The position numbers were made by a program, and so were the translations under genes. The notes under the pieces are model-generated. The model had not been told where the DNA came from, did not search any database, and saw only the letters and a list, made by a program, of their open reading frames with translations. A DNA stretch of 64,000 nucleotides from Rhizobium sp. JAB6 (GTDB lineage: Bacteria > Pseudomonadota > Alphaproteobacteria > Rhizobiales > Rhizobiaceae). Positions 11,711 through 21,011 of the stretch are shown in pieces; position 1 is the stretch's first letter, and every line of letters starts with the position of its first letter. The DNA lies in NCBI RefSeq assembly GCF_003024605.1, contig NZ_PYJQ01000010.1, positions 124,001 through 188,000 of the forward strand, read 5' to 3'.

Positions 11711-12655
11711 TTAAAGAGAATGCGAAACCAGGGGTTCGTCCTGGTTCGGAGGAACGAGCGGCGTGAAGGTTGCGTTGCCGTCCGCCGCAAGATCGAAGAC
11801 CGTGTGCTTCTCCAGCGCCTTCGTCACCTCGTTGACATCGCCGTCCAGGTGCTCGACGGGAATGAGATTGCCGACGAGGAAATCGAACCGGTCGCCACGC
11901 TTGTTGAGCAGCTCGTGGAACACCGTCATGTCGCGCAGCTCGGTCGACCACTTGGCGAACCAGTAGAACAGGCCGGAATTGCGCGCCGTCAGATGCACGG
12001 GCAGGATCGGCAGATTGTATTTGCGCGCCAGGCCTACGGCCGAGGTTTTCCACGGCCGCTCATTCAGCTTGCCGTTCGCCCAATAGGCGATGCGGCCGGA
12101 GGGAAACAGCACCGTGACCTTGCCTTCCGCCACGGCGCGGTTGGTCAATTGCAAGGTCTCGCGCGTCTTCGGCTTGCTCTTATATTCCTCGCGCCATTCG
12201 ACCGGAATGATCATCTCGGCAAAGCGCGGGTTGACGCGTACCGCATCGCGATTGGCAAAGATCATCATATCGGGCCGGCGCGACTTCAGGAGGTCGAAGA
12301 CGGCGACGCCATCGGCAATCCCGGTGGGATGATTGCTGACGAGAATGAAACCGCCGGTAGCCGGAATGCGGTCGGCATGGGTGACGCCGATATCGAGCCG
12401 CAGCAGATCGCTCATATATTCGAAGCACTGGAAGCCAGAAAGCTTGGCGACATCATCGGCGAATTCGATCGCCTTGTTGTAGCGCAGCAGCGTGTAGAGA
12501 AAGGGGCGCATCAACGGCCAGAGCGGATTGCGGACGATCTTCTGCCCGCGTTCGGCAATCAACGTATCGACGATATGCCCCGGTTGCCCCTGGGACACCA
12601 AAGCGATTGCTTCTGCAATCTGCCCGAGTGCAGTTATCGAACCGCGGCGTGCCAT
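11711..12655 (-). CDS. PlsC-type lysophospholipid acyltransferase
   Basis: A 314-residue member of the 1-acyl-glycerol-3-phosphate acyltransferase superfamily, expected to move an acyl chain to a lysolipid at the inner membrane. The active-site block reads GGFILVSNHPTGIADG, with His109 and Asp115 (HX5D rather than the classic HX4D), followed by an FPSGRIAYW substrate block near residue 180 and LPILPVHLTARNS. HX5D occurs in hemolysin-like acyltransferases. The start at 12655 has AGGA seven bases upstream, so 24 upstream residues in the longer frame are omitted. The substrate is unknown; ornithine-lipid or phosphatidic-acid synthesis are possibilities. Confidence 0.8.
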   Translation of the reverse strand: MARRGSITALGQIAEAIALVSQGQPGHIVDTLIAERGQKIVRNPLWPLMRPFLYTLLRYNKAIEFADDVAKLSGFQCFEYMSDLLRLDIGVTHADRIPATGGFILVSNHPTGIADGVAVFDLLKSRRPDMMIFANRDAVRVNPRFAEMIIPVEWREEYKSKPKTRETLQLTNRAVAEGKVTVLFPSGRIAYWANGKLNERPWKTSAVGLARKYNLPILPVHLTARNSGLFYWFAKWSTELRDMTVFHELLNKRGDRFDFLVGNLIPVEHLDGDVNEVTKALEKHTVFDLAADGNATFTPLVPPNQDEPLVSHSL

Positions 12656-12765
12656 GAAGTATCCTGAATGGTTGGGATATATCCTATCGCAATCGAATAT
12701 GATCGAAGCATGACAAGCGCCTCGCATATGGAAGGCGGGACCATCCTAGATCCGGAGCGACCCAT

Positions 12766-12849
12766 ATGCAGTTTATTGGAGTCCAGATGCGGCCCGCGGC
12801 ACGCAGGGGAAACGCACCGGAAGCAACGGGAAAATTAGCGATTCCATAA
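12766..12849 (+). CDS. possible 27-codon leader ORF upstream of xerC
   Basis: ATG at 12766 with GGAG eight bases upstream opens a 27-residue frame (MQFIGVQMRPAARRG...) that stops 16 bases before the xerC frame. It has no recognisable similarity and could be chance. Listed because the ribosome-binding site spacing is good. Confidence 0.2.
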   Translation: MQFIGVQMRPAARRGNAPEATGKLAIP

Positions 12850-12865
12850 CCTTCCTTCCTTCAAA

Positions 12866-13837
12866 GTGGCAGAAGGAATGCGAATTTCAAGGGGTTTTCC
12901 ACTGAACGAATTGCTTGTTATCGCCGACTCAAGGTTGATGGCGGAACGCGGCCGCTGGCTCGAAGCGCTCGGCCGGGAGCGGCGGCTCGCCGCCCATACG
13001 CTGAACGCCTATGAACGCGATACGCGACAATTCCTGATCTTCCTCACCGGCCATCTCGGCGGTCCGGCGACGATCGAGGATATTCATGCGCTGCGCCCTG
13101 CCGACTTTCGCGCCTTTCTGGCCGCCCGCCGCAAGGACGGCGCGGGCGCGCGTTCGCTCGGGCGCAATCTCGCCGGGCTTCGTTCGCTGCTGCGCTATCT
13201 CGAAAAGAAGGGCCTGGTGAATGCCGCGGGTGCCGCCGCGGTGCGCTCGCCCAAACAGCCGAAATCGCTGCCGAAGCCACTTTCCGACCGGCAGGCGATT
13301 ACCGTTGTCAGCGATGAGGCGCAGCTTCACGAAGAGCCCTGGATCGCCGCCCGCGATGCCGCCGTGCTGACCCTGCTCTATGGCTGCGGCCTGCGCATCT
13401 CCGAAGCGCTCGATCTCAAGCCGCGGGATTTTCCGCCGGGCGCAACCTCGCTGCGCATTACCGGCAAGGGCAACAAGACCCGGCTGGTACCGTTGCTTCC
13501 GATCGTCACGCAAGCGGTCGACCAATATCGTAAGCTCTGCCCCTACCATCTAGACGATGATGGCGCCCTCTTTCGCGGCGCGCGCGGCGGCAAGCTGCAG
13601 CCGGGCATCATCCAGCACGGCATGCAGAAGCTGCGCGGCGCCTTCGGGCTGCCGGATACCGCGACGCCGCATGCGCTGCGCCATTCCTTTGCCACTCATC
13701 TGCTGGCCGGAGGCGGCGACCTGCGCACCATCCAGGAACTGCTCGGCCACGCCAGCCTTTCGACGACGCAGGTCTATACCGGCGTCGATTCCTCGCGGCT
13801 GCTCGAGGTCTACGACCGCGCCCATCCGCGCGCGTAA
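12866..13837 (+). CDS. xerC: site-specific tyrosine recombinase XerC
   Basis: XerC acts with XerD at dif to resolve chromosome dimers at division. An N-terminal SAM-like core-binding domain (about residues 25-115) precedes the catalytic domain. All catalytic residues are present: R177 (GCGLRISEAL), K201 (GKGNKTR), H269 and R272 (HALRHSFATHLL), H295 (LLGHASLSTT) and nucleophile Y304. Length 323 is slightly long, and the true start may be a later codon (for example MAERGRWLEAL at 12938). No phage or integron genes lie nearby, so a housekeeping Xer is more likely than a mobile integrase. Confidence 0.9.
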   Translation: MAEGMRISRGFPLNELLVIADSRLMAERGRWLEALGRERRLAAHTLNAYERDTRQFLIFLTGHLGGPATIEDIHALRPADFRAFLAARRKDGAGARSLGRNLAGLRSLLRYLEKKGLVNAAGAAAVRSPKQPKSLPKPLSDRQAITVVSDEAQLHEEPWIAARDAAVLTLLYGCGLRISEALDLKPRDFPPGATSLRITGKGNKTRLVPLLPIVTQAVDQYRKLCPYHLDDDGALFRGARGGKLQPGIIQHGMQKLRGAFGLPDTATPHALRHSFATHLLAGGGDLRTIQELLGHASLSTTQVYTGVDSSRLLEVYDRAHPRA

Positions 13838-13966
13838 GGAAAGATTAACCTCTCCCGTTAAGAGAATCTCCGTCTCGCGCGCGTAGAGCAGAGCCATATC
13901 GCGCATGCCCTGCGAAAGCCGCTTTCGGGCGTTAGCGGTCATGCCCTCTGCGAACGGAAGGTTCTG

Positions 13967-15055
13967 ATGATTTCTGCCCTCGGGTCCAAGACGATACGGT
14001 CGAAGCCGACGCTTGGCGATATGCTGCTCTGGCTTGCAACCGCCCTTCCGTTGATGCTCGCCATTCTGTTGATCGCGACCATGCTGACGCTGCAGCCGGC
14101 CCATGCCGAAGGTGCCGTGTCCGACAGCTGCGGCGGCAAGGATCTCATGGCCGAACTGCAAAAGAGCGACCCGGCAAAATACGCCTCCATTATCGCCGCC
14201 GGCGATAAGGTAGAGAATGGCAAGGGCATCTTCTGGAAGATCGAAAAGCCCGGCCTGAAGCCGTCCTGGCTACTCGGTACCATGCATGTCTCGGATTCAC
14301 GCGTGGTCACCATGCCCAAGGGAGCCGCCGATGCTGCGGCCGCGGCTGATACGATCGTGGTCGAATCGGACGAAATTCTCGACGACAGGAAGGCTGCGGC
14401 TACGCTCTTCGCCAACCCTTCGCTCACCATGCTCACCGACGGCTCGACCATCAGCCAGCATCTGACACCGGAAGAAAATGCCCGGCTCGAAGCAGGGCTG
14501 AAGGCGCGCGGCATCGCGCTCGCCGCGGTTTCCCGCATGCAGCCCTGGCTGATCTCGAGCTCTTTCGAGATGACGGGCTGCGAGGTCCGCCGCAAGACGG
14601 CCGGCGCGAAATTCCTCGATCAGAAATTGGCGAGTGACGCCATGGCCGAGGGCAAGAAGGTCGTTGGTCTCGAAACTCTGGCCGAGCAGGCCAGGGCCAT
14701 GAGCGACCTGCCGATCGCGCTGCACCTGAAGTCGCTGCTGCAGGCGCTCGAACTGGGCGACAAGATCAACGATATCAACGAGACCATGACCGGCCTCTAT
14801 CTCGCCGGCAATATCGGCGCGATGATCCCGATGCTGAAGGTAATCGAACCGGACCAGAAGATCACGGACGATGATACCGCCGCCTTCGAGCAACGCATCA
14901 TTCTCGACCGCAACAAGGTCATGGCCGAGCGTGCCGCTCCGGTTCTCGACAAGGGCAATGCTTTCATCGCCGTCGGCGCGCTTCACCTCGTCGGTGATCA
15001 GGGCCTCGTGTCGCTGCTGCGCAAGCAGGGCTTTACAGTGACGGCGGTGAACTGA
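13967..15055 (+). CDS. TraB/GumN-family secreted protein
   Basis: A 362-residue member of the TraB/GumN (Pfam TraB) family. An N-terminal hydrophobic segment at about residues 20-45 ending in AHA looks like a signal peptide or anchor. The first conserved motif, LLGTMHVSD, is near residue 103, a central VVESDE strand follows, and the C-terminal GxxH motif is VGALHLVGDQGLVSLLRKQGF. These glycine-histidine motifs suggest a metal-dependent hydrolase or peptidase-like fold, but no function is established for bacterial members that I can rely on. It follows xerC by 129 bases on the same strand. Confidence 0.82.
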   Translation: MISALGSKTIRSKPTLGDMLLWLATALPLMLAILLIATMLTLQPAHAEGAVSDSCGGKDLMAELQKSDPAKYASIIAAGDKVENGKGIFWKIEKPGLKPSWLLGTMHVSDSRVVTMPKGAADAAAAADTIVVESDEILDDRKAAATLFANPSLTMLTDGSTISQHLTPEENARLEAGLKARGIALAAVSRMQPWLISSSFEMTGCEVRRKTAGAKFLDQKLASDAMAEGKKVVGLETLAEQARAMSDLPIALHLKSLLQALELGDKINDINETMTGLYLAGNIGAMIPMLKVIEPDQKITDDDTAAFEQRIILDRNKVMAERAAPVLDKGNAFIAVGALHLVGDQGLVSLLRKQGFTVTAVN

Positions 15056-15190
15056 CCGCTCGCATCCCATGGCCGAGATCGGCAAGCATCCTCGCGACGA
15101 TCAGCCGGTGGAATGGCGTGATGATTGCGAGATAGATCCGGTCAAGCTGCCGATCGGCAAACGCCGGCTGCGGCAATTCGGCCGGCAGGT
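15033..15190 (-). pseudogene. remnant of a DUF2867-type gene, C-terminal end only
   Basis: Directly downstream of the M16 peptidase stop, the minus strand reads an open frame containing QLDRIYLAIITPFHRLIVARML, then ADLGHGMRAV and a stop. The LYLAIITPFHRLIVxxML pattern is what I recall from the C-terminus of DUF2867 proteins. No N-terminal part or start is present, so only about 50 codons survive. The last part overlaps the 3' end of the TraB-family gene. I read this as a decayed gene fragment. Confidence 0.5.
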
Positions 15191-18051
15191 TAGCGAACCG
15201 CCGATCCGTTGGCCGGCAATATCTTCACCCGCCAGGATGTTTTCGGCTTCAGATAGGTCGCTGCAACGGCGCGGACATCCTCGGCGGTCACGGCCTCGTA
15301 GCCGCTGATGCTCCCGCGAATACGGTCGAGGCGCCGGGGATCTCTCTGGGCATCGCGAAGATTCTGGACCCAATAGCCGTTGGTCTGCTGCGAGCGCTTC
15401 ACCGCTTCAATGATCGGAACCTTGGCCCGCGTCAGCTCATCGGGCGAAATATCTCCATGACCGAGATCGGCAGCGATCTTATCCACCAGCTCGAAGAAAT
15501 GATCCACCTTGGCGGGCGTGGTTTCGACATAGAGATAGGCAAAACCATAGCCGGGGATCGATCTCGATAGATCGACCTCGCCCTGAGGGCTGTAGGTGGC
15601 GCCCTCGGCGATGCGGAACTGGTCGATCAGGCGATTCTGCAGGATCGCCCCAGCGACATTGGCAGCGGCAGCTCGCGGCAGATCGGAGAGGAAATCGCCG
15701 ATAGGGATGGCGACGGCTGCGCCGGCATTGTCGCTGCGCCCGTCATGAAGCCGAACGACGGGATCGATCGTCGGTGCCGGAAAATGCACGTCGGAGCCGT
15801 CGCGCTGCTTCTCTCCGTCGTCGCGAACCGGCAAGGCGCCGAAGGTCTGCGCGGTCAAACGAACGGCGTCGTCGACCTCGACATCGCCGACGACGATGAC
15901 CTCGATCGCCCCCTTCGAAAGTGCAGGCTGCAGGAAGCTCTTGAAGTCTTCCGGCTTGGTATCTACCAGTTGCGTGCGGTCCGGGAACGCCCAGCGCGGA
16001 TCGCCGGAATGCAGGAGACCGGAAAGATCACGCCCGACCACGCTGCCCGGTGTCGCCTGAAGCTGGGGAAGCATATTCAGATACGCTTGCTGAACCCGCT
16101 TGAAGACATCCGGACGATAGGCCGGGCCGGAGACATAGGCGGTCAGCAGCTGCAATTGCGTCTGCAGGTCGCGCGGCTGCGTCGTACCCTCGAATTTGAA
16201 AGAAGCATCTTGAACGGCGAAATCGATGCTGACGACCTTCGCGGCAAAGGCTTTCTGCATGTCGTCATAGCTGATGGCCTTCAGGCCGGACAACGGCAGC
16301 GCCGGTGCAGCCCAGATCGGCAGCGGACGATCATTCGGCAGGTCCAGCCGGCCGTGACCGATCTCTGCGCGCACCAAAACCTCGTCAGCGCGATATTTGG
16401 TCGGCTTGACGGTCAGGCGAACGCCATTGGCGAAACGTATCATCGTAATACCGAGATCATCGACCTCACGGCGTTCGACGACATCGCCCGGCTTGCCGAA
16501 ATCGGTATAGGGCCATGCGACCGCAGCCGTCTGTTTCGGTGGCTTCACCGCCACTGCGTGCGAATCGGCATAGGCCTTCTCGACAGCAGCATCCCCGCCC
16601 TCGGGCATTTGCGGGATTTGCAGCACCAGCTGCGGACCATTGCCGGTAAAGACGCGCTGAAGAGCCTTGTTTACCTCGTCTGCACGCAGGTCTTTCATCG
16701 CGGCATCAAACAGCGCCAGATCGTCCGCAGGTGAGGTGAACACCATATTTTCGCCGACGCTCCAGTTGAGCGCGCCGGCAATATCCGGACTGGTACGCGT
16801 CGCGGCTCCGCTCGCGGCAGCCTGCAGGGTGGAGCGATATTCGGCAATTTCCCTGTCGATCTCGCTCTGGTAGGCACCGAACTGCGCAATGCGGCGTTGC
16901 TCCTGATCGATAGCTGCCAGGGCAGCCTGCCATTCAGCGGGATCGCTATCGGCGGCAACCATCGCGACATGGGCTGATTTCAGCAGATCCTGCGCACCGG
17001 CCCGCGCGCTGACGAAAGGCGGGTCGGGCTGCTGCGCCAGAACGGACAGGCGCCGATTGAGAACGGCAAGACCGATATCCTCGACCAGCCGCACGCGCCG
17101 CTTGGCAACCGTATCCGGCGAAGTGTCGTAAGCCCGTGTCCAGGCAAGCTGCACGCGGGTCGCGCCACCCGGCACGATGACCGTGCCGACGCGCGCTCCA
17201 TGGCTTTGGAGCGTGCCGAGATCAGGGTCGGCGGGTGCAGGTGCGGCGGCGGTCCAATTGCCGAAGCGAGTCCGGATATCGGCTTCAATGGCGGCGGCAT
17301 CGATATCGCCGACGACGATCAGGGTGGTGCGATCCGGGCGATAATAGGTGCGGTAGAAGTCCCGCAGCAGATCGACCGGAGCATTGCTGATGATATCGGT
17401 CTTGCCGATGGGCGGGCGCTGCGACACACGCTGCCCTGGCAGCAGTTGCGCGAGCAAACCGGTCCCGCCGCGATATTGCGGCGTGTCGCGCAGCTTCTCT
17501 TCCGAAAGAATGACTCCGCGCTCGCGGTCGAAGGCGCCGGCATCGAGCGTCAGTTCGCTCGCCGTCTCGCGCATCAGCATCAGCCCGGTCGAGACCGTCT
17601 CCGGATTGGCTTCCGGCAGATCCAGCGCATAGACAGTTTCGCCATAGCTCGTGGATGCATTTGTATCCGCGCCGAAAGCCAGACCAAGACGCTGAAGTGT
17701 GCGCACCATCTCGCCTTCTGGCACATGGGTCGAGCCCTTGAAGGCCATATGCTCGAGGAAATGCGCAAGGCCTTGCTGGTCATCGCGCTCCTGCAGCGAA
17801 CCGGCGCCGATGCGGAGGCGGATCGCCACCTGACCCGCCGGCGTCGCATTGTGCATGACGGCATACCGCATGCCGTTCGGCAAGGTCCCGAAACGTATCC
17901 CCTGCTCCACCGGCAGGTCGCTTGCCGCCTGCAGCCAGCCGGCGACAGGCATTTCCGCATGGGCCGGAGCCGCAACGGTAACGAGGAACGCGAGCGCTGC
18001 CGCAACGAAAAGTTTCAGGGATAGGCGGCCGGCTGGGTTTTGACGTGACAT
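15190..18051 (-). CDS. M16-family zinc metallopeptidase, two-repeat type
   Basis: A large M16 (insulysin/pitrilysin-like) peptidase of about 953 residues. A signal peptide (residues 1-33, LKLFVAAALAFLVTVAAPAHA) points to the periplasm. The inverted zinc motif HFLEH places ligands and catalytic glutamate at H97, E100 and H101. Two M16 N/C repeats follow, and the second (from about residue 520) lacks an HXXEH motif, as usual. I start at 18051 (MSRQNPAGRLSLKLF) so that the signal peptide is N-terminal; the upstream frame is not needed. It follows lpdA on the same strand, separated by strong palindromes. Confidence 0.92.
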   Translation of the reverse strand: MSRQNPAGRLSLKLFVAAALAFLVTVAAPAHAEMPVAGWLQAASDLPVEQGIRFGTLPNGMRYAVMHNATPAGQVAIRLRIGAGSLQERDDQQGLAHFLEHMAFKGSTHVPEGEMVRTLQRLGLAFGADTNASTSYGETVYALDLPEANPETVSTGLMLMRETASELTLDAGAFDRERGVILSEEKLRDTPQYRGGTGLLAQLLPGQRVSQRPPIGKTDIISNAPVDLLRDFYRTYYRPDRTTLIVVGDIDAAAIEADIRTRFGNWTAAAPAPADPDLGTLQSHGARVGTVIVPGGATRVQLAWTRAYDTSPDTVAKRRVRLVEDIGLAVLNRRLSVLAQQPDPPFVSARAGAQDLLKSAHVAMVAADSDPAEWQAALAAIDQEQRRIAQFGAYQSEIDREIAEYRSTLQAAASGAATRTSPDIAGALNWSVGENMVFTSPADDLALFDAAMKDLRADEVNKALQRVFTGNGPQLVLQIPQMPEGGDAAVEKAYADSHAVAVKPPKQTAAVAWPYTDFGKPGDVVERREVDDLGITMIRFANGVRLTVKPTKYRADEVLVRAEIGHGRLDLPNDRPLPIWAAPALPLSGLKAISYDDMQKAFAAKVVSIDFAVQDASFKFEGTTQPRDLQTQLQLLTAYVSGPAYRPDVFKRVQQAYLNMLPQLQATPGSVVGRDLSGLLHSGDPRWAFPDRTQLVDTKPEDFKSFLQPALSKGAIEVIVVGDVEVDDAVRLTAQTFGALPVRDDGEKQRDGSDVHFPAPTIDPVVRLHDGRSDNAGAAVAIPIGDFLSDLPRAAAANVAGAILQNRLIDQFRIAEGATYSPQGEVDLSRSIPGYGFAYLYVETTPAKVDHFFELVDKIAADLGHGDISPDELTRAKVPIIEAVKRSQQTNGYWVQNLRDAQRDPRRLDRIRGSISGYEAVTAEDVRAVAATYLKPKTSWRVKILPANGSAVR

Positions 18052-18077
18052 GCTTGCTTTGTTGGTGAAAACGATGA

Positions 18078-18151
18078 GATGATGCGATGCAAGGAGCCCC
18101 GTACATCGCATCATCAGGCAAGCATTGCAATGCCGGCACTTGTCATGCCGG
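18078..18151. repeat. three stacked palindromes between lpdA and M16 gene
   Basis: The gap holds a 12-base perfect stem, GATGATGCGATG (18078-18089) with its complement at 18104-18115, then the perfect palindrome GCATTGCAATGC (18122-18133), then CCGGCA/TGCCGG (18133-18138 and 18146-18151). Read on the minus strand after lpdA, the large hairpin is followed six bases later by TTTT, so it may terminate or attenuate the TCA transcript. Confidence 0.55.
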
Positions 18152-18163
18152 GACGCTCCGATC

Positions 18164-19570
18164 TTACATATGGATCGGCTTGAAGAAGGTCGCGAGCGCG
18201 GCTTCCTTCACGGCTTCCGACATGGTGGGATGCGCATGGCAGGTGCGGCCGAGATCTTCCGACGAGCCACCGAATTCCATCAGCACGGCGATCTCGTGGA
18301 TCATCTCGCCGGCGCCGAAGCCGACGATGTGGCCGCCGAGAACGCGATCCGTTTCCTTGTCGGCGAGGATCTTGACGAAACCGTCCGTCGCCAGCATGGC
18401 GCGGGCGCGGCCATTGGCCGAGAACGGAAACTTGCCGACCTTGTAGGCGATGCCCGCCGCCTTCAGCTCTTCCTCGGTCTTGCCGACGGAAGCGACTTCC
18501 GGCTGTGTGTAGACGACGCTCGGAATGACGTCGTAATTTACGTGACCGGCCTGACCGGCGAGGATTTCGGCAAGCGCCACGCCCTCGTCTTCCGCCTTAT
18601 GGGCGAGCATCGGACCCTTCACGACGTCACCGATGGCATAGATGCCGGCAACATTCGTCTTGAAGTGGCCGTCGATCTCGACGCGACCGCGATTGTCGAG
18701 CGCGACGCCCGCTTCTTCGAGGCCGAGGCCTGCCGTGTACGGCTTGCGGCCGGTGGCGACGAGAACGACATCGGCATCGAGCACGACCTTGTCGCCGCCC
18801 TTGACCGGTTCGAAGGTGACCTTAGCGCCGTTGCCGGTTTTTTCCACGCCGACGACCTTCGCGCCGAGGTGGAACTCAAGACCCTGCTTGGCGAGCATGC
18901 GCTGGAACTGCTTGGAGACTTCGCCGTCCATGCCGCCCAGGATGGTGTCGAGATATTCGACGACGGTGACCTTGGCGCCGAGGCGCGACCAGACCGATCC
19001 GAGCTCGAGACCGATGACGCCGCCGCCGACCACGATCATCTTGCCCGGCACCTTGTCGAGCGCGATGCCGCCGGTCGAGGAGATGATGACCTTCTCGTCG
19101 ATCTCAAGCGGCACGCCCGGAATGCCGGCAACGTCGGAACCGGTGGCAATGACGATATTCTTGCCTTCGATCTCGGTGACCTTGCCGTCGTCAGCCGTGA
19201 CGGAAACCTTGCCGGCCGAAACGATCTTGCCGGTGCCCTGGAAGGCATCGATCTTGTTCTTCTTGAAGAGGAAGGCGACGCCGTCGACGTTCGACTTGAC
19301 CGTCGCGTCCTTGTGCGCCAGCATCTTTTCAAGATTGAGCTTCGGAGCGGCAACTTCGACGCCGAGGGCATCCATGCCATGGCCGGCATGATGGAACACT
19401 TCGGAAGCGTGCAGCAGCGCCTTGGAGGGGATGCAGCCGACATTGAGGCAGGTGCCGCCATAGGTCGCGCGCTTTTCGACGACCGCGACCTTCAGGCCGA
19501 GCTGCGCGGCCTTGACTGCGCAGACATAGCCGCCGGGGCCGGTTCCGATAATGATCACATCGTAGGACAT
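18164..19570 (-). CDS. lpdA: dihydrolipoyl dehydrogenase (E3)
   Basis: Flavoprotein E3 that reoxidises the dihydrolipoyl arm of 2-oxoacid dehydrogenases with NAD. The 468 residues include an N-terminal FAD fold ([13 protein letters not shown]), the redox-active disulfide [13 protein letters not shown] with C41 and C46, a second dinucleotide fold ([15 protein letters not shown]) and the C-terminal catalytic block [14 protein letters not shown]. It is the last gene of the mdh-suc cluster, so it should serve the 2-oxoglutarate complex whose E1 and E2 are encoded upstream. Confidence 0.97.
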   Translation of the reverse strand: MSYDVIIIGTGPGGYVCAVKAAQLGLKVAVVEKRATYGGTCLNVGCIPSKALLHASEVFHHAGHGMDALGVEVAAPKLNLEKMLAHKDATVKSNVDGVAFLFKKNKIDAFQGTGKIVSAGKVSVTADDGKVTEIEGKNIVIATGSDVAGIPGVPLEIDEKVIISSTGGIALDKVPGKMIVVGGGVIGLELGSVWSRLGAKVTVVEYLDTILGGMDGEVSKQFQRMLAKQGLEFHLGAKVVGVEKTGNGAKVTFEPVKGGDKVVLDADVVLVATGRKPYTAGLGLEEAGVALDNRGRVEIDGHFKTNVAGIYAIGDVVKGPMLAHKAEDEGVALAEILAGQAGHVNYDVIPSVVYTQPEVASVGKTEEELKAAGIAYKVGKFPFSANGRARAMLATDGFVKILADKETDRVLGGHIVGFGAGEMIHEIAVLMEFGGSSEDLGRTCHAHPTMSEAVKEAALATFFKPIHM

Positions 19571-19598
19571 GTTTCAATTTCCTTGTTTGATATCTTTG

Positions 19599-20237
19599 TT
19601 AGTCGGCCGCCCGCGCCAGGGCGAGGCGGATGCCGAAGCCGACGAGCGCCGCTCCGGTGATGCGGTTGAACCATTTGCCCGACGCGATGAAACGATCGCG
19701 CACCGGCTTGACGGTGAAGAAGGTGGAAACCCCGGCAAACCAGGCGACAAGCGCCGACGCCATGCCGATGCCGTAGCTGAACTGGATGAGCGCCGGCGTA
19801 TCGTGATGCACGAGCGTCGAAAACAGCGACAGGAAGAACAGCACCGGCTTCGGATTCAGGGCATTGGTGACGAAACCCGTCGCCAGGCAGCGCCAGACGG
19901 AAACCGGCTTTCGGTCTTCTTCCGTGATCTCGACATCCTTCACGTGGAAGCCCGCCTGACGGAAGGACTTGATGCCGAGATAGACGAGATAGAGAACGCC
20001 GGCCCACTTGATGAGGCTGAAAAGCATCAGCGACTGCGACACGATCAGGCCGAGGCCGAGAATGGTGTAGCTGATGTGAAAGAGCAGCGAGAAGCCCATG
20101 CCGAGCCCGGTCATCATGGCCGCACGGCGGCCATGCACGATGCTCTGGCGCAGGATCACGGCGAAATCGGCGCCGGGAACGACGATGAAGATCGAGAACA
20201 CCACCATCAGGCCGAGAAATTCGAAGATATACTGCAT
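19599..20237 (-). CDS. LysE/RhtB-family amino acid exporter
   Basis: A 212-residue inner-membrane exporter of the LysE superfamily, with about six hydrophobic segments and the early GADFAVILRQS motif (VVPGADFAVI) typical of RhtB-type proteins. GFVTNALNPKPVLFFLSLF in the middle is the conserved loop NP-K motif. Substrate is not predictable. It sits between the SDR gene and lpdA with short gaps (18 and 28 bases), so it is probably co-transcribed with the 2-oxoglutarate dehydrogenase genes. It is one of three LysE paralogues in the window. Confidence 0.88.
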   Translation of the reverse strand: MQYIFEFLGLMVVFSIFIVVPGADFAVILRQSIVHGRRAAMMTGLGMGFSLLFHISYTILGLGLIVSQSLMLFSLIKWAGVLYLVYLGIKSFRQAGFHVKDVEITEEDRKPVSVWRCLATGFVTNALNPKPVLFFLSLFSTLVHHDTPALIQFSYGIGMASALVAWFAGVSTFFTVKPVRDRFIASGKWFNRITGAALVGFGIRLALARAAD

Positions 20238-20255
20238 GTTATCAATCCGTTCCGA

Positions 20256-21011
20256 TCAGCGGCCACCGCTCACGTCGAGCACGGCACCGGTTATATAGGA
20301 TGCGTGCAGGCTCAACAGATAGAGAATGGCATCCGCAACTTCGTCGGAAGTTCCTGCCCGCTTCATCGGCAGCTGCGGTGCGACATCGCGAGCTCGGTCC
20401 GGCAGGCCGGCGGCGGCATGGATATCGGTATCGATAATGCCGGGCCGGACAGCATTGACGCGGATGCCTTCCGCAGCCACCTCGCGAGCAAGCCCCACAG
20501 TGAACGTATCGATCGCTCCCTTGGAGGCGGCATAATCGACATATTGTCCGCCGCCGCCGAGCGTGGCGGCCATGGAGGAGACGTTGACGATCACCCCGCC
20601 CTTACCGCCGTGGCGGGTCGACATGCGACGCACGGCTTCGGCCGCCGCCAGCATCGAACCGGTGACATTGATGCGGAACATGCGGTCGATCCGCTCCGGC
20701 GTCATCTCGTCCAGGCGCTGGATGACATCGACGACGCCGGCATTGTTGACGAGCCCGTCGATACGGCCGAAATGCGCATCGACCTTGGCGAAGATGGATT
20801 TGATATCCTCAGGCTTGCCGACATCGCCGGCAATCGCGATCGCCTCGCCGCCGGCGTCGACGATCGTCCCCACCACAGCCTCGGCCGCATCCTTGTTGGA
20901 GGCGTAATTGACCGCCACGGCCCAGCCATGCCGAGCGGCGGCCAGGCAAAGCGCGGCACCGATGCCGCGGCTGCCGCCGGTTACGAGAAGAACAGGTGCA
21001 TCGTCGGTCAT
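20256..21011 (-). CDS. short-chain dehydrogenase/reductase
   Basis: A classical SDR of 251 residues with the TGGSRGIG cofactor motif, NNAG, catalytic serine region NVSSM, and YAASK (Y and K of the active site; normally YxxxK). The C-terminus VLDVSGGR is also typical. The substrate is unknown. The ATG at 21011 overlaps the upstream gene's stop codon as ATGA and has AAGGA eight bases before it, which favours it over an ATG three codons earlier. Confidence 0.92.
   Translation of the reverse strand: MTDDAPVLLVTGGSRGIGAALCLAAARHGWAVAVNYASNKDAAEAVVGTIVDAGGEAIAIAGDVGKPEDIKSIFAKVDAHFGRIDGLVNNAGVVDVIQRLDEMTPERIDRMFRINVTGSMLAAAEAVRRMSTRHGGKGGVIVNVSSMAATLGGGGQYVDYAASKGAIDTFTVGLAREVAAEGIRVNAVRPGIIDTDIHAAAGLPDRARDVAPQLPMKRAGTSDEVADAILYLLSLHASYITGAVLDVSGGR

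Noticed and set aside
12866-13837. tyrosine recombinase as sign of a mobile element
   Set aside because: All features fit housekeeping XerC; no attachment site, phage or transposase gene nearby.
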